Source: Delphinus delphis
Lineage: Eukaryota; Chordata; Mammalia; Artiodactyla; Delphinidae
Assembly (NCBI RefSeq): GCF_949987515.2
Contig: NC_082688.1
Coordinates: 74,776,731 to 74,840,730, forward strand
Direction: 5' to 3'
DNA: 64,000 nt
The notes beneath the pieces were generated by a model. That model did not search any database, was not told the DNA's origin, and was given only the letters and a program-made list of their open reading frames with translations. Positions 58,541 to 64,000 of this stretch are shown in pieces. Position 1 is the stretch's first letter. Each line of letters begins with the position of its first letter. The translations under genes were made by a program, and so were the position numbers.

Positions 58541-58750
58541 GGGCTTCCCTGGTGGCGTAGTGGTTGACAGTCTGCGTGCCGATGCAGGGGACACGGGTTC
58601 GTGCCCCGGTCCGGGAAGATCCCACATGCCGCGGAGCGGCTGGGCCCGTGAGCCATGGCCGCTGAGCCTGCCCGTCCGGAGCCTGTGCTCTGCAACGGGA
58701 GAGGCCACAGCAGTGAGAGGCCCGCGTACCGGGAAAAAAAAAAAAAAAAA
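58541..58750 (+). mobile_element. CHR-derived SINE (short A-tailed form) between PLAA and IFT74
   Basis: Young copy with an A tail. Direct repeats GTATACAA (58533-58540) and GTATGCAA (58751-58758) flank it. It sits about 700 nt upstream of the IFT74 CCAAT palindrome and 1.7 kb upstream of the PLAA ATG. Confidence 0.93.
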
Positions 58751-59443
58751 GTATGCAAGATGGGAATAATGTGAAAATGTTAAAAGTCCAATATGTATGT
58801 ATGTTTAGAGATCCCATCACATTTTTTTTTTGAACTCCCATCATATTTAAGCTGTCTATTGGAAGACTGGAAAAAAAACAAACTGCAAGTTATTTTTATT
58901 AGAGAAATAGGATTTGAGACGACGTAATTCTCATTTTTTAAAAAAACATGTTTAAAAAACATTATTTTAAAACAACTTTGCTTTTAATTCAGCCCTCACA
59001 AAATAACTCTGAAAGGAAGCCTAAAGGTATAAAACTTTCAATGAAATGAAACATGGTACCAGAATCGCATCAATACTTAATGCTGTATCGTATATGTTGT
59101 ATTCCTTCCAACAGGAAGGAAACTACTACTTATGAGAAACAAAAAGACTGTACAGTGAATGCTGCCTACCACGGAATAACTTCAAATAAGTCTTATTAAA
59201 AAGTCTGATGTATTACAAATGATGTTACACAGCGATATGATAAAACTCGCTGGAGTGAGTTCAGGTCATGCACACAATCAAGAGAGGTTACTCTGATTAC
59301 AAAGAAAACCAACGTTTTTAAAAAATATTCTTCCCTAGCCAACTCGCCGTTTTCCCTGTCTTCCAGAGGTATCGAGGTAACAGAAGTTAGTCCTCAAACA
59401 TCGCGAGAGCATTTCACTCTCGCTTCACTGAGCGAAGGCCGAG

Positions 59444-59455
59444 GATTGGCCAATC
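59444..59455. promoter_or_regulatory. IFT74: Back-to-back CCAAT boxes (NF-Y type) of the IFT74 promoter
   Basis: GATTGGCCAATC is a perfect 12-bp palindrome made of one inverted and one direct CCAAT box that share the central GGCC. It lies about 100 nt upstream of a strong splice donor in CpG-rich DNA. Confidence 0.7.
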
Positions 59456-59459
59456 AGGA

Positions 59460-59558
59460 GGAGGGGGCCTCACCGCGACCAGCCCCCGTTGCCGGGAGAC
59501 GCGAAGGCAAGCGGCCACTAGGGGTTAGGCCTTGAGGGCCCAGGAAAGCTGCGCGCAG
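59460..59558 (+). other. IFT74: Probable non-coding first exon of IFT74
   Basis: The GC-rich segment downstream of the CCAAT palindrome ends in a strong donor, GCGCAG|GTGAGC at 59558/59559. It contains no ATG that opens the IFT74 frame. The position, just past PLAA on the plus strand, matches the human order PLAA(-) IFT74(+). IFT74 is an IFT-B core subunit that pairs with IFT81. The 5' limit is a guess. A second donor-like site, GGCGGAG|GTGAGA, at about 59730 could serve an alternative exon. Confidence 0.5.
59488..59500 (+). promoter_or_regulatory. IFT74: RFX X-box motif at the IFT74 5' end
   Basis: GTTGCC G GGAGAC fits the X-box consensus RYYNYY N(1-3) RRNRAC at every position. RFX factors bind this motif in ciliary gene promoters. 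It lies 33 nt downstream of the CCAAT palindrome, where such a site is expected for an intraflagellar transport gene. Confidence 0.6.
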
Positions 59559-60949
59559 GTGAGCGGGGCGTCTCGGGTGAGCTAACGGGTTCGCGGGCCC
59601 GACTAGAGGGCTACGCGGTGGTGGAGGGCTCGGAAAGAAGTGCGAGTGCCCTTGAGTCGTGCGACTTCGCTCTTTCCGCGCCCCGCCGCGGAGCGACCTC
59701 CCTCCTTCCGCGCCCTCAGCGCTGGCGGAGGTGAGAAATCCCGATCCCTCTTTGCCTCCCTTGCCGATTATTTTAGCCTTGGAGATGCTGATGCGCTTCA
59801 AACAAAATAAATCCAGCTCTTAGGTGTTCTCCTCCGCCAAGGAAGTTCCATTTATAGTCCGGCAGAGCGTGAGGAGAGACCTCAAACAGTCCCTTGTGGA
59901 GACCTGCCAAGGCGAGACCAGAGGGAACGATTCGAGCGCCTCAAAGATAAAGTTCACTGTGGGCTGAGGGATTTTACGCGAAGTAATAATAGATTTCTGT
60001 CTGTTGGTCAGAGCGGAAGGGACTTAGCAACTTTCCACTTCTTCCTATATGTTAAAATGGTTGATTTGGGGAGGATAATGATTGTAATAATTAGGAACCA
60101 GATGTTTCATGTGAAGTATCTGGAATCGTCACAGCGGCTGTGCAAGCTAGAGCTCGCTTCCACACTGCAGATAGGGAAACACGTCCACAGGGGATAATAT
60201 GGCTGGTAACTGACGGAGCTCCGTTAGCGTCCCTAAACTTTCTGGAACCTCTCTGGTTGTGTGAATAACCCCAGCGATTGTGTGAACATTTGAATGACTA
60301 ACCCCGAAGTTAGTGGCATATTTGTTACTAGTGCCTCTCCCTTTTATTTTACCCGGTGGAACTGATCTAATGCTAACTAAACTTCTTCCACGATAGTAAA
60401 GCAGTGGCAAAGAAAATCAGGTGGAAATTCTATATATCGTACATTTTCTTAAATTTCCTCAGGAAAGCTGGATTAACACTGACTAATTCTGTTGGAAACA
60501 GGTTTATTGTATTAGCTTTCTCTGGGAGAAACCGTTTTGACCACAGATCTTGTCTGCCTTTCAAAAAGTTGTTTCATGAAACTCTCTTTTCTATTTGCAG
60601 TAATAATAGTAGTAATTTTACTACTTTGTCCGAAAAGTTCAAAATGGCAAGAAAATAGAATCACGGAGCTAGTTGGAATGGGAATGTTGTAAGTTTGGCG
60701 TGAACCTATTAAATATAAAGTGATAATGGGATATCTGAATAGAAATTCCCAATAAACAGTTGAAAACTTAGAATTGGTGCCCAGTTTAAAGGACAGAACA
60801 GGAGATACTGATTTATGAGTAAACAGCCTAGTTCAAGTTATAAGAAAAGGATGAAATATTATGGAGAGACGAGAAGTAATCCAAGGACTGATCATGAATG
60901 ATGCTAAGGAAAGCCAGGGAAGAAGTACTGGGCATGGGCTATAGAAACT

Positions 60950-62480
60950 GAGAAACCATTTTAGTTCGAGAAATGATTTATTTCCTTTTTAATAATTTAT
61001 TAAATTTTTGTAACTGGCAATGCCTTCATGTGGGAGGAAATTCAGACGGCACAAAAGAACAAAGTTTTTGCCTGGCCCTGAGATATATGCTGGGGATATA
61101 AAGATAAATAAGATCCAGCTCTTGCCTTCAAGGTAGAGAAATACTTAAGCAGATTATTTCAATTGGTGTGATAGGTCCTGGGCCAGAGATGTGTATGGAT
61201 CCATCGTAGCATTTAGGTCAGCCCTGTAAGTTCAAATTGAAGAAGGTGGGGGTGGTTATGGTCTGGTCATTGAAGGATTCCTAGGGAGGATAACAGGCAA
61301 GATGTGTGTTATGCAAGGGGACCACTCAGGAGGCCAGTATAATAATCCACTTGAGTCCATGAGGCCATGAGCAGTACTGTAGGAATGGAGAGGAAGTTAG
61401 ATTTTAAGCATTTAGGCATACAATCAGTAGTATTATTTCATTAGCTATGGGAAATGAGGGAGAGGGAGAAATCAAGGACTACGTTTCTGACTTGTGTGGC
61501 TAGAAGTTGGTACCAAGAGGAAGAGCAAATCTGGGGGAGATGACAATGAGTTTACATTTAAATATATTTATTTTGAAATACTGATGATATATTGAAGTGG
61601 AAATGTCAAGTAATTATTTGGATATAAACATCTTAGAGTGTGAGAAGTCAGGACTGGAGATACGGTGTTGTAGTCATTAGCTTATTGTTAAAACCCTGAG
61701 TGTAGATGAGGTGGCACAATGAGAGCTTAAAGAGGAAAAAGAAAAATAGACTGTGGATGATATCTTGAGAAATGCTGCTAATAAAGGCAGGTAGAATAAG
61801 ATGGAGACTGAGAAAGGAGAAACAGAGGAGGGGAGTGTCACGGAGATGGTTTCATGTAGGAGTGGACACCAGTAACAGAGAGATGACATTTACATTCCTA
61901 GCTGCATTGGCAGGAACCATTTGAATGGAATAGTAGGAATCCAGGAGATAGAGGAAGTGGAAAAAGTAGAGAATAATGGATATAAGCTATTTTTTAGAGT
62001 TTGCCTGTGTAGAAAAAGGACATATAAGACTGTATTAAAGGTGGTTTCAGGATCAAGAAATTAGTTTTTAAGGTTAGGAAAGAATGGAACATGATAACAG
62101 ACTGAAAGAAAGGAGAAAGTTTAAAGACATACGTAAGAGCTGGATAATGCCCCAAAGGAAATTGGGGCAGGCGTGAGGGAGAAGGAGGTTGGTAAGGAGA
62201 GGGAAGCTAATGTCCCAGAGGTATGGGATCAAGAGGATAAATCAGAATAGAGACTGATCTTGAATGAAAGAAAGGATGGCTATTGAGATTGGAGGTCAGG
62301 GTGGATATAGGAAAGTTTATGTGCTCCAAATGTGATAGATTTCATGTCTTAATTTTCTCAATTATGAAATTGAGTCACCTGCTGAGAGTGGCAGGAACAG
62401 ACTTAATTAGAAAAGTGGTTAAGAATTGGAATCATCAAGGACGGAGTAGCTTATAAAGGATTAATAAAATAATTTCTGAG
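60950..62480 (-). mobile_element. L2/CR1-like LINE remnants, antisense
   Basis: Phrases such as GGGAAATGAGGGAGAGGGAG, AAATCAAGGACTACGTTTCT, GTGGAAATGTCAAGTAATTA and GTGAGAAGTCAGGACTGGAG follow the reverse strand of the L2 coding region. Very diverged; limits are approximate. Confidence 0.45.
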
Positions 62481-62694
62481 ATGAGGGTCCATCTAAATTT
62501 GGTTACTATGGCTTTGCAGTTCTCCAGTCTGTATAGTCTTGGGATTTCCATCAACAGTGTTCAGCAGTCCAGGTTGAATGTAGAGAATGGTTTCTGATTT
62601 TGCCAGAACGGTTGAAGAAGAGTTCGAGGATGCAAATTTGTTGATGGTGCTCCTGAGACAGTAATTTAATATTGAGAAGGAAAGGAGTCCTTGA

Positions 62695-62960
62695 AACTGA
62701 CCTCCTCAAGGTCACTAATGGTTTCTTGGATGGGGATTCCAATGGACATTTCAGTGTTCATCTTACTTGAATTCCCAGCAGAAAATGGCATTGACCATTC
62801 CTGCCTTTTCTTGGCATCTCTGACACATACTCCTGGTTTTTTGTTTGCTTTCTGAGTCTTTGTTTTCAGTCTCATACTAGTTTCTCCTCTTCTGTGCAAT
62901 CTCTAGGTATTGACATTCCTGAGGCCAGAGTCTTGGGCACTCTTTCTCCATATTCTCTCT
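62695..62960 (+). mobile_element. L2 reverse transcriptase remnant, sense
   Basis: ACCTCCTCAAGGTCACTAAT, CAGTGTTCATCTTACTTGA and GGCCAGAGTCTTGGGCACTC follow the L2 reverse transcriptase region in plus orientation, opposite to the piece at 60950-62480. No intact frame. Confidence 0.5.
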
Positions 62961-64000
62961 CTAGTTCAGTATCTTTAAAACTCTTTTGAACATGACCTAT
63001 AATAGGACATATATTTTACATTATAGACCAGTATACACATATGTGTAAATTTATATAAATATAACTGAAAAAGAATTTAATGAAACAGTACTCTTCCTAT
63101 GTGCAGTGAACTCCCTTGTATTTTCTGTTTTATTTCATATTTAAACCATATTGGTCATAACCTGCTAAATTGTTTTCATAAGCTACTAATAGGTTGTGAC
63201 CCATAATTTTAAAATGCTATTTTAAATTATTAGCCCAAACTTTAAACAATAATATATTCTGATGGGTAAAGGAGGGGGCTGGTAAACTGGGAGAGAATGA
63301 GTGAATAAAGGAAATAGTTTAAGGGGAGGTGTAGTGAGAATAAAGGTGAGAAAAAGGTAGAAGGAGAGGAAATTAAGGCCAGAGAATAAAGTGTTTCAAT
63401 TAAGATATTTGAGATGAAGCAATTCCAGATGATGACAAGCTCCAGCTCTGGCCATGGCTATGAATGACTAAAATAGAGTTGAAATAATTATTGAAATTTA
63501 GGTCAGGGAACTGTGAAGCTAGAATGTTACATATTGAATCCAGGATCCATATGGAAGTCATCCAGGATGTTGGTGGTACTGGAATAGAGGACTGTGAACA
63601 AAAGACTAGTAAACATGGGGGAGAGATTAGGAGGTCCCTAGATAAAAGCAACCAAGAAAGATGCAAGGCAATATAGTTGCATTATTTGGTCCTCAAAGGA
63701 AGAGAATCCTGTTTATTTTTTTAAAAACTTGGAAGAATAATGTTTTGACAGTGACATTGTGGAGCAAGGAGAGTGCGGTGTACTCCTTTGCTTTGGAATT
63801 GTGGGACAGGAAGCTAAAACAGCCTTCACTACCAAAAGCATTTTCAGGAGAAGACGGGAACCTGTTACGGCAAAGTGTAAAAGGAACTATTTATAATAGG
63901 ATTGAGAATATAAAGGAGTTTATTATAGACCAGAAGTCACAGAGAAAATATCGGCAGAGAAGAAAGATACTGGTTTTGCCGGGAGAGAGAAAGCTTACTA

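Larger units (their letters stand above)
59559..64000 (+). other. IFT74: IFT74 intron 1 (inferred); no coding exon seen
   Basis: I looked for the conserved IFT74 N-terminus (a basic, Gly/Pro/Arg-rich leader) on the plus strand and did not find it, so the first coding exon should lie beyond the right edge. The stretch 59830-60950 shows no feature I recognise. From about 60950 onward the sequence resembles old L2-type LINE remnants. Confidence 0.45.

Overview
This window is nuclear DNA of a mammal, most likely a whale or dolphin. It has intron-split genes with GT-AG splice sites, CpG-rich promoters, and ancient L1, L2, MIR, hAT and MaLR repeats. It also carries about eighteen copies of a tRNA-derived SINE whose head reads ACTTCCCTGGTGGCGCAGTG. 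This is the CHR-type SINE of Cetartiodactyla. The short A-tailed form present here in five copies is what one expects in a cetacean. The species is an inference from repeats.

Layout. (1) Positions 1-11801, minus strand: the 5' part of CAAP1 (caspase activity and apoptosis inhibitor 1). Exons 1-4 are present and the remaining exons lie beyond the left edge. (2) About 11820-12000: the CpG-rich CAAP1 promoter, with CRE, ETS and CCAAT motifs. (3) About 12000-21700: intergenic DNA filled with old repeats, one possible exon-like ORF (12903-13126) and a small palindromic MITE. (4) Positions 21866-56880, minus strand: the complete PLAA gene. I could place all 14 coding exons at base resolution. They join in frame to 2391 nt (796 codons plus stop), giving seven WD40 blades, a PFU ubiquitin-binding domain, a short tandem repeat linker and a PUL domain that binds p97/VCP. 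(5) About 56900-57400: the PLAA promoter, with a ZNF143-type motif. (6) About 59400-59558, plus strand: a second CpG-rich promoter and probable non-coding first exon of IFT74, with a double CCAAT palindrome and a motif that fits the RFX X-box consensus of ciliary genes. (7) 59559-64000: IFT74 intron 1, with L2-like remnants and no coding exon seen.

The gene order CAAP1(-), PLAA(-), IFT74(+) matches human 9p21.2. The genes are not one pathway. CAAP1 limits caspase-dependent apoptosis, PLAA works with p97/VCP in ubiquitin-dependent sorting and turnover, and IFT74 is an IFT-B subunit needed for cilia. PLAA and IFT74 are divergent neighbours.

I found no undescribed biological system. The points most worth checking are the X-box at IFT74, the duplicated symmetric exons 10 and 11 of PLAA, the exon-like ORF upstream of CAAP1, and the young SINE insertions with clear target-site duplications.
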